From positions 1 through 64,000 of the forward strand of contig JAREIK010008210.1 in the NCBI GenBank assembly GCA_029783825.1: a stretch of DNA of 64,000 nucleotides, written 5' to 3'. Source of the stretch: Sapria himalayana. Lineage: Eukaryota > Streptophyta > Magnoliopsida > Malpighiales > Rafflesiaceae. Under the pieces are notes generated by a model. The model did not search any database. It was not told where the DNA came from and worked only from the letters and a program-made list of their open reading frames with translations. The translations under genes and the position numbers were made by a program. This document shows, in pieces, positions 50,758 to 63,900 of the stretch (the first letter of the stretch is position 1; every line of letters begins with the position of its first letter).

Positions 50758-51398
50758 CAACAAATTAGTATTATCCCATTAATAATTATATGTTACTATA
50801 CACATAGTATATGTAGTTATAAATAATTATATATAGTTAAACATATAGTTATATATAGATACATGCATACAAGTAGTTATAAGTAGTTATACATAAATGT
50901 ATAGTTTTAAATAATTATATAGATTTACTTACAATTATACATATATGTATGCATAATTAAAAATAAAGTTAGATTTATTTATATAGAATTTTTTATATTT
51001 ATACAAATATTTATATATAGTTATACACATATAATTAAACTTTATGTTGTATGTTTTTATATATAAAATAATAAATATAGTAAAATGTGGTTATACATAT
51101 AGTTACACGTATAGTTAAACTTATATTTATACATGTATGTATATATATATATATTTTTATATAATTTCATATATTTATACATATAGTTATGTATAGGTAT
51201 AGATATACTAAAATACATTTTTTATACTAATATATAAAAATGTATATTAGATATATGTTGTTAAATATATATTTAAATATAGTTATGTATAATTTTTTTA
51301 TAGTTATATATATAGTAAGATAGAATTATTTATAGTTAATTATTATTATACATATAATATATATAGTTATACAAAATTATATATCGTTAAACATTTAG

Positions 51399-51435
<37 letters not shown>

Positions 51436-51508
51436 TACGAGTAGTTATATTTAGTTTTACATAAATATATACATAGTTATAAACAAATATATAGATTTAC
51501 ATATATGT

Positions 51509-51561
<53 letters not shown>

Positions 51562-52420
51562 AAAATATAGTTATATTTAATTATATAAAGTTTTATTTAG
51601 TTTTACAAATATTTATATATAGTTATACACATAATTAAACATAATGTTGTATGTTGTTATACATGTAATTATAAATATAATTACATTTAGTTATACATAT
51701 ATATACACATATAGTTTAACTTATATTTATACATGTAGGTATATATAATTTTTCTTATAATATCTTATATTTATACAAATAGTTATGTATATGTATATAT
51801 ATACTAAAATACATTTTTTTATACTAATATATAAAAATATTTAGTAAATATATGTTGTTAATTATAAATTTTAATATATTTATGTATAATGTTTGTATAG
51901 TTATACATATAGTCAAAGACTCTTATTTATAGTTATATGTTCTTATCCCTATACTATATATAGTTAAAAATAGAGTTATATATAGGTAAACATATAGTTA
52001 TATATAGATATATTCATACGAGTAGTTATAAGTAGTTATATAAAAATGTATAAAAGGTTATAAACAAATAAATAGATTAATTATATGAATACATATCTAT
52101 ATACATAGTTACAAATATAGTTATATTTAATTATATAGAGTATTACATAGTTATACAAATATTTATATAGTAAAATACAATTAAATATTGTTATATATTA
52201 TTAAACATATAGTATATTTTGTTAGAAATATAGTTATATAGAATTATACATATAGTTATAAATTATAATTAAGTTTAAAAAATAGTTATATATAGTTGTG
52301 GATATAGTTATAAAATTAGTTTACATATTTACAAATATAATAAAATATAGTTATAAAGAGATTTATATAATTATACAAATATTTATAAATAATTATACAT
52401 ATATAGTTAAACATATAGTT
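50758..52420. repeat. AT-rich satellite upstream of the second TNP2
   Basis: Same family as 18330-20560 (TATAGTTATACATATAG variants). ATGTTGTATGTT with long similar flanks occurs at 51044 and 51644, a 600-bp period. Pure TA runs at about 51401-51432 and 51510-51558 are embedded. Confidence 0.85.
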
Positions 52421-52698
52421 ATTGATCATCCTCAAGATCATTCTAGCTTTTAATCAATGCAGGACTTTTAACATTTGGCTATCTTTCAAAGTGGCAACTT
52501 ATGTTTGTTTATTTATCAAAGGTTAATCACCATACAATTAGTCCAACATGATGTTCATCATAAAATTTGCCCACTAAATCACTATTATACTCAAGAAAGT
52601 AGCATTCTAGATTTCTATCTATGGCTTTCACATATTTGTTATGAATTAACAATAATATGATATATCATCATTTTATTAATTAAATATCTCAACTATTT
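52421..52698. other. Short unassigned sequence
   Basis: About 280 bp of mixed composition between the satellite and the next CACTA terminus. No gene, repeat or terminus recognised. Confidence 0.5.
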
Positions 52699-53900
52699 CA
52701 CTACGAGAAAATATCAATTTAGCTAGGGAATTCTAGCTATAGATCAATCCCTAGCTAAATTATAAGGGATTAGCTTGGGAATAGTAAGGGATTTATGATC
52801 TTTTTATGGAAAAAAAATAACGACGAATTAGCGAGAAAAAAATTTTTGAAAATTTTGCTCAAAAAAAGCAGGAGATTTAGCAATAGATTAGCGATGAAAA
52901 ATTTTCATAAAATCCGCTCAAAAAAAGTGGAGATTTTAGCAACGGATTTAGCAACAGAAAATTTTCATAACTTCTGCTCAAAAAAATGGGGAATTTAGCG
53001 ATGATTATTGCGATGGAATATCCCTTGCTAATAAAAGCATGAAATTAGTGAGGGACTTTCCCTAGCTAATTTTTAGCAACGGATTTATCGACGCATTTTC
53101 CCTCGCTAATATAATCCATGATTTAGTGATGGATTTAGCTATGAATTTTTCCTTTTAATTAAATCCATGATTTAGCGATGGATTTACCGACGGATTTACC
53201 CTTGCTAATAAAATTCATGATTTAGCGATGGATTTTCCCTTACTAATAAAATCAATGATTTAGTGATGGATTTAGCGACGAATTTTCCTTTGCTAATAAA
53301 ATTCTTGATTTAGCGATGAATTTAGCGACGAATTTTCCCTTGCTAATAAATTCCATGATTTAGCGACAGATTTAGCGACGGATTTTTCTTTGCTAATAAA
53401 ATCATTGATTTAGCGATAGATTTTACTTTACTAATAAAATCATTGATTTAGCGACGGATTTAGTGATGAATTTTCACTAAGTAATAAAATCCATATTTTA
53501 ACTATGGATTTAGCAAGCGAATATCTCTAACTAATAAAATCCATAAATTAGTGATGGATTTAGCAATGGAATTTCACTGAAATTAAAATCATTAATTTTG
53601 CGATGGATTTAGTGATGGAATTTCTCTAGCTAATTATTAGTGACGAATTTTTCCTAGCTAATTATATCCTGACATAATCTGCCACTGAATTTTCGTAATT
53701 TTTGCCCAAAGAAAAACTGAGAATTTAGCGACGAAATTTCCCTAGAAAATTATTAGCGACGGATTTTCTCCAGCTAATTTAAATCTGTCACTACATAATT
53801 ATCTAAATTTATTTTTTTATTAGTTTATATACAATTAGAATGGATATTTCTTTAAATATTTTTTTTTTCAAAATATATGCATTTAGCTAGTAATTTTTTT
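52699..53900. mobile_element. CACTA terminus with long subterminal repeat array
   Basis: CACTACGAGAAAATATCAAT, preceded by TTT, resembles the left termini at 27492 and 41185. The following 1.1 kb is made of units about 55-65 bp long containing GATTTAGCGATGGATTTAGC, GACGAATTTTCCCTTGCTAA and TAAAATCCATGATTTAGCG. After 53860, AAAATATATGCATTTAGCTAG with TTAGCTATTTGGG parallels 27845-27900 in the MED8-bearing element, so the two are relatives. No matching right end is recognised, and no coding sequence. Confidence 0.7.
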
Positions 53901-54057
53901 TAGCTATTTGGGTTAGTTATAATTTCATATATAGACCATGACATACCTTTCCAAAATAACATATATATATATATGAGCTTTCGATATTATTTATATATGT
54001 AGATTTATATATATAAGTTTTCAAAAATATTCATGGATATAATTATATAAATATAAG

Positions 54058-54073
54058 TGTGTGTGTGTGTGTG
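54058..54073. repeat. (GT)n microsatellite
   Basis: A pure GTGTGTGT run of 16 bases. Confidence 0.9.
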
Positions 54074-54201
54074 TTAGAAAACTTTTGTACATTAACTTAT
54101 ATATATGCATATAATCTAACTATATTTTTGAAATTTAAAATTATTGTACAGGCTTATATATTTAATCTAAATATATAATTGAATTTGAAATTTACTATAC
54201 A

Positions 54202-54899
54202 TGTTGGGGTATTTTCATGTTTGACATTTTAAATGCATTAATATGTAAATATATTTTTTATTTGGTTTAATGTTTTTAAATATGTAAAGACATGCATTTT
54301 TTCTTTTGTAAATATTTTCAAGTTGGGTATAAAAAAGTAATGTCGCATTTTTTTTAATATTTTCAAATCTAGGTTTAAACTCACCCAAACCACAACATGG
54401 CGTAGTCATGTTGGGTGAAAAGCTCACTTGAACCTGAACATGGTATTTGGCTGAAGTAATGTTAGGTGCAAAGCTCACCTGAACATCATCATATATGGCT
54501 AAAGTAAAGCAGGGTGTAAACTAATTTGAACACCTTGACTCACACTGGTTTACTCTGAAAACTAATTTGAACATCTTGACTCACTCTAGTTTTACTCCTG
54601 TTATTCGATAACAAAAGTGAATTTTCGCTAAAAATTGGTGCTCCGAGTGGTATATGATAGACAGTCGATGCGATATAGTTGAAGGTCAGATAATCAACAA
54701 AATCGTCACCTTAGATGTTTAATTTTTCATTTGGAGTTAAATGGATGCTTAACTGGGGGTTGAGTTCTGTTGTGATTTTAGTTACCTTTTTTTTTTCTTT
54801 TTATTTCATGTTATTTGATGGGATCACCCAACCCAATGATATGCATGACATATTTGATATTGAATGTTTAATTTTTTTCCTACATTTTAATTGTCAACA
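54202..54899 (+). mobile_element. Possible LTR of a + strand LTR retrotransposon
   Basis: The stretch starts TGTTGGGGTA and ends TTGTCAACA (inverted TGTTG...CAACA ends). It is followed at once by TGGTATTAGAGA, one base from the common plant copia primer-binding site TGGTATCAGAG. Length is about 700 bp. A second LTR and pol sequence were not found, so this is a fragment or a chance resemblance. Confidence 0.45.
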
Positions 54900-54911
54900 T
54901 GGTATTAGAGA
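54900..54911 (+). promoter_or_regulatory. Possible tRNA-Met primer-binding site
   Basis: TGGTATTAGAGA directly abuts a CAACA LTR end. The usual site reads TGGTATCAGAGC. A C-to-T change here would fit decay. Confidence 0.45.
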
Positions 54912-57900
54912 TAGATATATATGTGATTTAAGGATTACATATTATAGAAGAGCACTTCCACTTATCTCTAACAAAAAAATGAACACAATAAGGGCAACAA
55001 GTGCTCGTAAAGGGCAGCAGGCACACACAGTGTGCGACGAGAGGTGTGTACAATGTACGACAAGGGGCACACAATGCTAGACAAGTGGTTGTGGAGGCAT
55101 AATGCATGATAGAGGCATAATGCATGGTGGAGGCATGCAAAGTGCAATGGGTTTTTATCAAAAAACCCTAATGGTGCACAACAACATATGGTGGTGAGTG
55201 GTAATGGAAGATGGTAATTTTGGGTAGAAATCCTAATTAGTGTTTTTGTAGTTCAATAAAAAAAGGAGAAAAGAATTAAGTATTGTTACTTTTGTATTTT
55301 TTTTTTGAGAAAACACAATTTTGTGATATTGTCTGGATTATCACAGCAGAGGTAGATAGAAAAAAGTCTTAGTTCGGTGAATTCATTATTGGAGGATTAG
55401 TCATATTAAAAATAATTATTATATATTATTTTTAGAGAATAGATCGATAGTATTATGTTGTAGTGAGAGAGATAGACTTTTAGTCAGAGCTATCTAGGGG
55501 TCTTCATAGAGTCAATTCATCACAACACATACTAAGAATGAGTATACAAAATTTTTCTCTAAGATAATAATAAATTAATCTTTTCTTATAAGTATCAATG
55601 ATTATTTTATTTCTACTCTCATTTCATATTTATTGATTATCAACACAAGAGTAAATATTTATATCATTGATAATTATATTTTATTTTTTATATTCTTTTC
55701 TTATTTTGAAAATATTATTATTACCAATTGAAAAATATTTAAAAGTTTCTTGATTATGCTATTATTTAGCTTTAATCTTTATTACATCTTTGAATCATAT
55801 TTATTTTTGATTGTCCTATTAGTTTAATTTATGTGAGTTATCTTTTTAGATAATTAAATTATAGCGTTATTTTTATTTCTATTATTATTTATTTGAATAA
55901 TTGGCAGACTCTGAGGAAGATTCTATTTGAGATTAAGTAGGTTGAATTATATATTCTTTCTTTAACAATAAGATCTCTCTTTATATATATGAGTATTTTG
56001 AATTTATTACTTACGCATTCCCATCTTGAGTATTTATCACTAGTAAAATTGAGAATACTATATTATTTTCTTAAGGATATTTTGATTATATAATATGAGA
56101 CATATCAGCTATAAAAGCTTACTAATATTTTGTATCCTATATGCTAGTTTGATTTGATTAGGTACTTATGAAATCTTATACAATAAAATTAGGGGTGTCA
56201 AGTATGCTGGGTGGCTTGAGCAATACCCATGACATGACAATTTAGACATATCAGGTTTGACATCGCATGGTTCAAAATAATGTCTAGGCCTCACTAGTGC
56301 TAGCCAATGGCACTACTTTTGGGGGAACACACGAGCATGATGTCATATCAGGTATGGCCCATGAGGCAAGCACATTAACATGAAATGTGGCATGACCACA
56401 TCTGTAAAAAGTATTCATTTTAAAATGGTTGCTATTTGATGATTGGAAAACACTTGTTGCTGTGTTGTTGGCCAAAATAAAAAAAATTCTAATTATTTTA
56501 TCTATTGGATTACATCCGAATCCAATGGTTTAATGGGCGAAATTTGATATATGGTTGTTAAATGGATAAAATATTATTTATAGATATAATGTTATTTTAT
56601 CTATAAATAATATTTTGATATATTTTATTTTTCATAATTTATTTGTAATTACGTCTTCTCTCCCCTCTTCTTCTAGCTCTTCTTTTAAATTATAAAAGCA
56701 TCATAGTATCGTGTTTGTGCCCATAATTTTTTTTAAATAATTTTAATTTACCAGAATGTCAGAGTTATTTTTATGATGAGCTATGACTTCGAAGCATGAG
56801 AATATGATGTAGAGGTAAAAAAATACATGCTGCCCACATAAAATAAAGATACATATTACATTGCATATATTGTATTTAATAATTTTTATATAAATAAATA
56901 AATTAACAAAAAAAGTAAAGGATTAGAAAAATATTATTCTTCTTCTCATGCTTTAGTCTCTTAAATTAAAAAATAACAAATAATAAATATTATAAAAATG
57001 AATTAGACTTATATATAGATAATAGTTGTAACTTGATAGAAATGTTTGAGGTCGAAACTAAGTTTTCTTTTATGACATTGAGTCATGTGACTAAAAAACT
57101 TAAAAATAAGCAAACTTCAGTAGTATACACACATTTTAACATAATTTAAAATAAAATTTTAGAGATATCGAAGAAGATTCGATATAATATATATATTATG
57201 AAAGATATATTTATATAGGAGGGGATGTTGGTGGCATTGACCACTATAAAAGATATGCCAATTAATACACTAAAAAATATGGTGCATTAGATCTCAGACA
57301 AACTTAATTGACCGGTGAAATTTTGAAGTTGTATCAACTTAAGGTTTATTGACTTCATTTATGACAATGAGTTTGGAAGGAAAGACTTGGTAAAATTCAT
57401 ATTATGCAAACTTACTTTAAATTTATTTATCATAGAATTTCTAGGTAAATTAGTAGGAATAACATATTAATTAATAATTAATGAACTTAAAAAAAATGAA
57501 GTGATTTTTGTGACTTTCGACATTTAGATTTGTTGTGATGATGTATTCACATAAGTTATCAGCCACTATATTAATATTAAGTAAAAAATTAAATAAAAAA
57601 AATTAAATTTTTATGAGATCGTTTATCCTCATTATGACTCTCTATATATGAGTGTTTTTCAAAGATCTTTAGAGAATATGATATTCAAAATAAAATTTTT
57701 AGTATTATATTTTGTAATGTTTCAAATATAAGTGTTGTGATTAATATGTTTGTAAGAATTTTTAGAGATGTATCATTAGATGATATTTTTTATGTTAGTT
57801 ATATGTATCATATAATTAATCTAATAGTGCGAGTATGAATAAAAATTGTTTTATTCATATTTGAAAATATAAAAAATTGACTAAAAGTTGAATATATTAA

Positions 57901-58639
57901 GATACCTAGCAGACAATAAGATTTTTACATTTTATGTTCGTAAGTAGGCTTAAAAAAGAAAAAAATTTCAAATGAATATTAGACTTCATATGTATTATAC
58001 ATAGTTCATGTTGAATTCAAGTGTTGGCTATCAACACTTGATATTCAAGGACGTCAATAGTAAAATTAGTAAAATTATTATTAATAATTTAGATTATAAG
58101 ATAAAAATGTAGTTTTTGAAATTCTTAAAGATTATTATGATGTGATAAATATGTCTTAACTTATGTACACTCTTACTATATATATTGTATTTAAGTGTAT
58201 ATGTAATATTAGTTATACATTTAACAAATATAGAAGATATACATTATGAATGTTTAATTTTTATTATTTGATTGCATCTTTGGATAATAATGTTAAGATG
58301 GAAAAGCTATAAAACATATTATAATATTTATTCACATGCATGAATAAAATAGAATAAACATATTGTAGGATTCATGAACGATTAGATAATATATTTAAAT
58401 ATTATGACACTAAGTATTATAGTTTTAGTGAGTCTTTTAGTTATTTTTTGAGAATAGATATGAACAAATTATTTGAATACAATAATTTTTTCATTCTGTT
58501 AGCTAGAGGTAAATGATGTGATGGTTTGTCGAATAAGAGAGAGCTATCTCTATACTTAGATATTAGTTATTTCTCTATTTTATCATATGATTATATTAAG
58601 AATTTAGATATATTAAATTAGTGAAAATAATATAAATCT
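54912..58639. other. Unassigned decayed sequence
   Basis: About 3.7 kb. 54980-55160 is GC-richer and repeats GGCATAATGCATG and GGGCA-type units. Short open frames at 54715-55080 (+) and 54928-55161 (-) show only Cys/His-rich low-complexity sequence without a domain. 56180-56470 has a GC-richer patch resembling 32790-32960. The rest is very AT-rich with no recognised gene. Confidence 0.5.
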
Positions 58640-60968
58640 ATCAATCTCATATTATCTAAGATTATATGTGATCTACTAACTCATCTGATATCTAACATTA
58701 TATGGGATCCTATTTATTCCAAGATTATGAATATTATTTTAGATAAGAGACTGATATTGTGACCATATATGATAAAAGTATTCTTATGCTTAAAAGACTG
58801 AGAGGATCAAAAAATAAGTTTTTAGGATTAAGTGAAATAATTGCTAGTGAATGATGACTCACACAACATCAATGATATCGAGGTTTGACTATAAGTTTGA
58901 GATGTGACGATCTGAACCATACAAATTTATTGTGGATATTAGAAGACTAACATGTTATTATTGCTAATTACTATTGAGTGTCATGATTTTTACTTAGTTT
59001 TCTATTTTATTATTATTTGTGATATCATGATGAAATCAAAAACATGAAATAGATAAATTTTTTATTGAGTTATGATTTTTATTTATTTTTATTTTAAAAA
59101 TTAAAATTCTATTTTAAAAACTAACATTATTTGACAAAGTTAATGCCTACGGCTTCCTGCTTGATGCCTAGTGGCTGCTAGGCATTGGCAGATGGGTTAG
59201 CCTAGCCAGTACAGTTTAGTGGCAGTGGCCACAGGCCATTGGGCACTAGCTAGCTAACAATAAGCTAGTGTTAGCATCCAGTAGCCAGGAGCCAACCAAC
59301 TAGCTAAACTGAGGAGGCACAGGTAGTGGCCAACCCAACACACCAGGCTGAGAAAAATGGGCCTTTGGGCCATGTTAGCACCCAGCAGCCAGGCACTCCT
59401 TAGTCATGCCTTAAGAGCATGAATGCCTTAGGCACTAAATAAGTGCAGGCACCACAATGCCCTTGCCATAGTGCCTCGCTTGGGGGGAGAGGCATGCCCA
59501 TTTGTGAAAGACAAAAAGGCATGAATTACTTCAAGCACTCCTGATGGGAGGCAATCACTTTAAATGTCGTCCCCCTCCCACCACAAAAATTTAACCCGAA
59601 GAGATGCATTATCTTTCTCCTTTCTTCATAAAATTACTAAAAATCATACAAATTCATCTATCTCATATTATCTAAGATTATACGTGATTTACTAATCTTT
59701 TTGGTATCTTTCATATTATTGAGTTTATTTTTTTGTGATTATTTATATTATTTCAGATAAGAGATTGATATTGTGACCATATATCATAAAAATATTCTCA
59801 TGCTTAAAAGACTGCGAGGATTCATTAATTAGTCTTTAGGATCGAGTGAAAAAATTACTAGTGGATGATAATTCATATGACATCGAGGGTATCGAGGGTT
59901 TGACAAAAGCTTGTGATGTGACAATCCGAACCATACAAACTTATCTTGGATATTACAAGACACACGTGTTATTATTGTTGACTACTATTGATTATTGTGT
60001 TTTTTACTTAATTATCTAATTTATTATTATCTGTGATATTGTGATAAGATCAAAATCAAAATCACGAAATAGAAATATATTTGTTGAGTTGACTCTTATT
60101 CATTTTCATTAACAATATAATATAGTTTATTTTTAATATTTAAATTGTTAAAAATAAAAAATATTAAAAAAAAACTCTATATGACAAAGTTAGTGTCTAT
60201 GGCAACTAGCCTAACGCCCAATGGCCATTAGGCACTAGTTGATGGGTTGGCCTAGCTAGTATAATTTAGTGGTCGTGTCCATAGGTCATTGGGCATTGGC
60301 TAGCTGCTAGTCAGCTAGTGTTAGTACCAGGAACCAGCCAACCAACCAAGGTGAGGTGGCATAGGTTGTGGCCAACCTGACCTTGTCCTACCCAACACGT
60401 TTGGTTGGGAAAAGTGGGTCTTTGTGCCATGTTAGCACCCAACAGCCATGCGTGCCTTATGCACGCCTTAAGACACTAGCTAGTACAATCGAATGGTTGT
60501 GGCCATAGGCCACTGGGAATTGGATGGCTGCTAGTCAGCCAGTGTTAGCACCCAACAGCCAAGGACCGACCAACCAACCGACTAGGGTGAGGGGGCATAT
60601 GTAGTGGCCAACCCGATCCTATCCTACCCAACATGCCTGGCTGAGAAAAGTGGGCTTTTGGGCCGTGTTAGCACCCAACGCCCATGTGTGCCTCATACAT
60701 GCCTTAAGACTTACATGTTACCATTGTTGACTATTGTTGATTGTCGTTCTTTTTACTTAGTTTTTTAATTTATTATTATTTGTGATATGATGAAATCATA
60801 ATCATGAAAAAGATGTGTTTTTTATTGAGTTTCTTTTTATTCATTTTCATTTACAATGCAATACAATTTATATTTAATAATAATAAATTTTTAAAAATTA
60901 AATTTCAATTTTAAAAACAAACTCTATATAACAAAGTTAATGCCCATGGCCCCTTGCTTGATACCTAT
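58640..60968. repeat. Tandem repeat of about 1 kb, third copy cut by CTAT array
   Basis: Landmarks recur. GACCATATATGATAAAAG is at 58761 and, with changes, at 59775 (period 1014). GACAAAGTTA is at 59133 and 60183, and ACAAAGTTAATGCC at 60931. Each copy has an AT-rich half and a GC-rich half rich in GGCCAGTGGCTAGC-like sequence. Copy 2 has an internal duplication of about 250 bp in the GC-rich half (60240-60480 and 60475-60715). The last copy stops at GCTTGATACCTATA, where CTAT array resumes. No open frames or terminal repeats. Confidence 0.8.
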
Positions 60969-63900
60969 AATTATCTATCTATCTATCTATTTGTCAATCA
61001 ATCTATCTATATATCTGTCCATTTTCTTTTTGTCAATGTGTCTATATATTCATGTGTCTATATTTCATCTATTTATCTATCTATATGTCTATATTTCAAT
61101 TTGTTAATTTATTTATCAAACTTTCTATGTCCATATCCATCTATTTGTTTATAGGCCAATTAGTCATATTTGTCTATATATATATCTATCTATATAGCTA
61201 CATTTCTTTCTTTCTAGCTATATATATATCTTTTTATATGTATATCTATATATCTATCTATCTGTTTATGTGTCTATATATCTGTCTATCTATCTATTTA
61301 TATGTCTATCTATCTATCTATTTATTTTTCTATATATCAATCTATCAATCTTTTTATCTAGTTATTTGTCTGTCAATCTATCAGTCTATTTTTCTATCTA
61401 TCTTTATGCATAGATATATATCTATATATATAACTATCTATCTATCTATTTATTTATCTATCTACCTATCTATTACTCTATCTGCATATCTATCTATTTA
61501 TATATCTATCTATCTATCTATCTCTCTATCTGTCTATCTTTATATCTATCTACTTATTTATTTATGTATATATATATATATATCTATATTTTTATATCTA
61601 TCAATATATCTACCTATCTATCTATATATATTTCTTTCTATATGTCTATTAATCTATTTCTTTATCTGTCTATTTGTCAAATCTATCTATTACTCTATCT
61701 GTCTATCTATTTATCTATATGTCAATCTGTCTATATGTATATGTGTCTATCTATCTATGTGCTTATCTATCAATTTATCAATTTATTTATCTATCTATTT
61801 ATATTTATATCTATCTATCCATCTTTCGAACTATCTAACTGTCATATCTTTCTATTTATCTTTCTATCTATATGTCTATCTTTCTAACTATCTAACTATC
61901 ATATATATCTATCTAACTCTCTATCTATCTAACTATCTAACAATCATTCTATCTATGTATCTATCTTAAAGTGTATCAGTATATCAATCTATCAATCTAT
62001 CAATCTAATTATCTATTTGTCTTTCTATCAATCTTACAATGAATGAATCATTCAATCTATCTTTGTATCTATCTAAAAATCTATCTATCTATTTTTCTAT
62101 CTCTCTACCTTTCTATCTATCTATCTGTCCATCTATCTATCTATTTATCTGTATATCTATTAATCTGTACATCTGTCTATCTATCTATCTACATGTTTAT
62201 CTATCTTTCTATCAACCAATCAATCTATATGGCTATTTATATATCTATCTATCTATTTATCTACTTATTTATCTGCGTATATGTCTATATATATATATAT
62301 ATCTATATTTTTTTATATATCAATATATCTACCTATCTATCTATATGTATTTTAATCTATATGTCTATTAATCAATTTGTCTATCTGTCTATTTGTCAAA
62401 TCTATATATTACTCTATTTGTCTATCTAGCTATCTATATGTCTATCTATCTATATGTATATGTGTCTATCTACCTATGTGACTATATATCAATCTATCAA
62501 TTTCTCAATCTATCTATTTATCTTAATATCTATATGTCTATCTTTCTAACTATGTAATTATCATATCTATCAATTTATCTTTCTATCTATATGCCTTTCT
62601 TTCTAACTATATAATTGTAATATATATTTATCTACGTCTCTATTTATCTAACTAACTAACAATCATTCTATCTATGTATCTATCTTTATGTCTATTTGTA
62701 TATCAATCAATCTATCTATCAATCTACCTGTGTATTTGTCTTTCTATCAATCTACTTATCTATTTGTCTTTCTATCAATCTATAAATGAACCAATTTATC
62801 AATCAATCTATCTTTCTATCTTTCTAAAAATCTATATGTCTATTTGTCTATCTCTCTACCTATCTATCTATCTATCTGTCCATCTATCTATCTATTTATC
62901 CATCTATCTATCAATCTATATATCTATCTATCAATCTATCTGTCTATATTTTTATCTATCAATCTATCTCTCTATCTATATGTTTATCAATATATCGATC
63001 TATCTATCTATCTATCTACAAAACAATATATCTATCTATTTATCATTCTATGAATCAATCTATCTATCTATCTATTTATCTGCCTATCTACCTATCTACC
63101 TATTTGGCTATATTTTAATCTATCTATCAAACAATCAATCTATCTATTTGTATATCTATCTATTTCTCTTTTTTTCTATCTATCTAATTTTTATCTATTT
63201 ATCAATATTTTTGGCTCTTTATCTATATATATGTCTATCTGTCTTTCTGACTATCTATCTATCTTTCTTTCTTTCTGTTTATCTGTTTATATATCTACCA
63301 TCTATCTTTCTATCTATATATTTGTCTATATATCTCTCTTTTGATCTAATTGTCTATATATATATATCTGTCTATTTTTCTATTTATCTATCAATCTATC
63401 AATATATCTGTGTGTTTTTCTATCTATCTATCTATCTATTTGTCTATCTGTATATCTATCTTTATATCTATTTATATGTCTTTCTAGCAATCTACCTATC
63501 TACATATCTATATATCTCTCTATCTGTCTATCTATTTTCCTATTTGCATATTTGTCTATTTGTCTATGTATATGTTTGTCTATCTATCTATCTATCTATT
63601 TGTCTATCTGTCTATCTGTCTATATGATTATTTTCCTATTTGCCTATTTGTCAATTTCTCTATGTATATGTCTCTCTATCTATCATCTATCTACCTGTCT
63701 ATCTATTTATCTACTTGTCTATCTATTTATCTATTTATTTTATATATATTTATCTTTATCTGTCTATTAGTGTATCTATATATCTATATATATGACTATC
63801 TATATATGTATTTATCTCTCTTTGTTTACTTGTCTATCTATCAATCTATATATCTCTCTATGTTTTTATATGGGTATCTCTCTATCTAGTTATAGATCTA

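Larger units (their letters stand above)
41185..52420 (-). mobile_element. CACTA transposon with TNP2 and TNPA-like genes; right end not found
   Basis: The left terminus CACTACAAGAAAAATCTC is preceded by TTT and interrupts copia pol. The next 400 bp hold subterminal repeats (TTAGCGA, CTAGCTAA). Going right are a minisatellite, the TNPA-like gene, TNP2, a GA-rich leader and an AT satellite. This order matches a complete CACTA element transcribed leftward. No terminus ending TAGTG could be found to the right of the satellite, so the end at 52420 is approximate and the true right end may be lost. Confidence 0.75.

Noticed and set aside
53792..53800. CACTACATAATTATC as another CACTA terminus
   Set aside because: It sits at the edge of the subterminal repeats but is not followed by the GAAA continuation shared by the other ends, and it comes from a degraded repeat unit (TGTCACTAC).
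62674..63627. 317-codon + strand open frame, and similar frames throughout the CTAT arrays, as membrane protein genes
   Set aside because: The translation is a monotonous LSIY repeat produced by the microsatellite in any frame. There are no start contexts, domains or codon bias, and variants follow single-base changes of CTAT.
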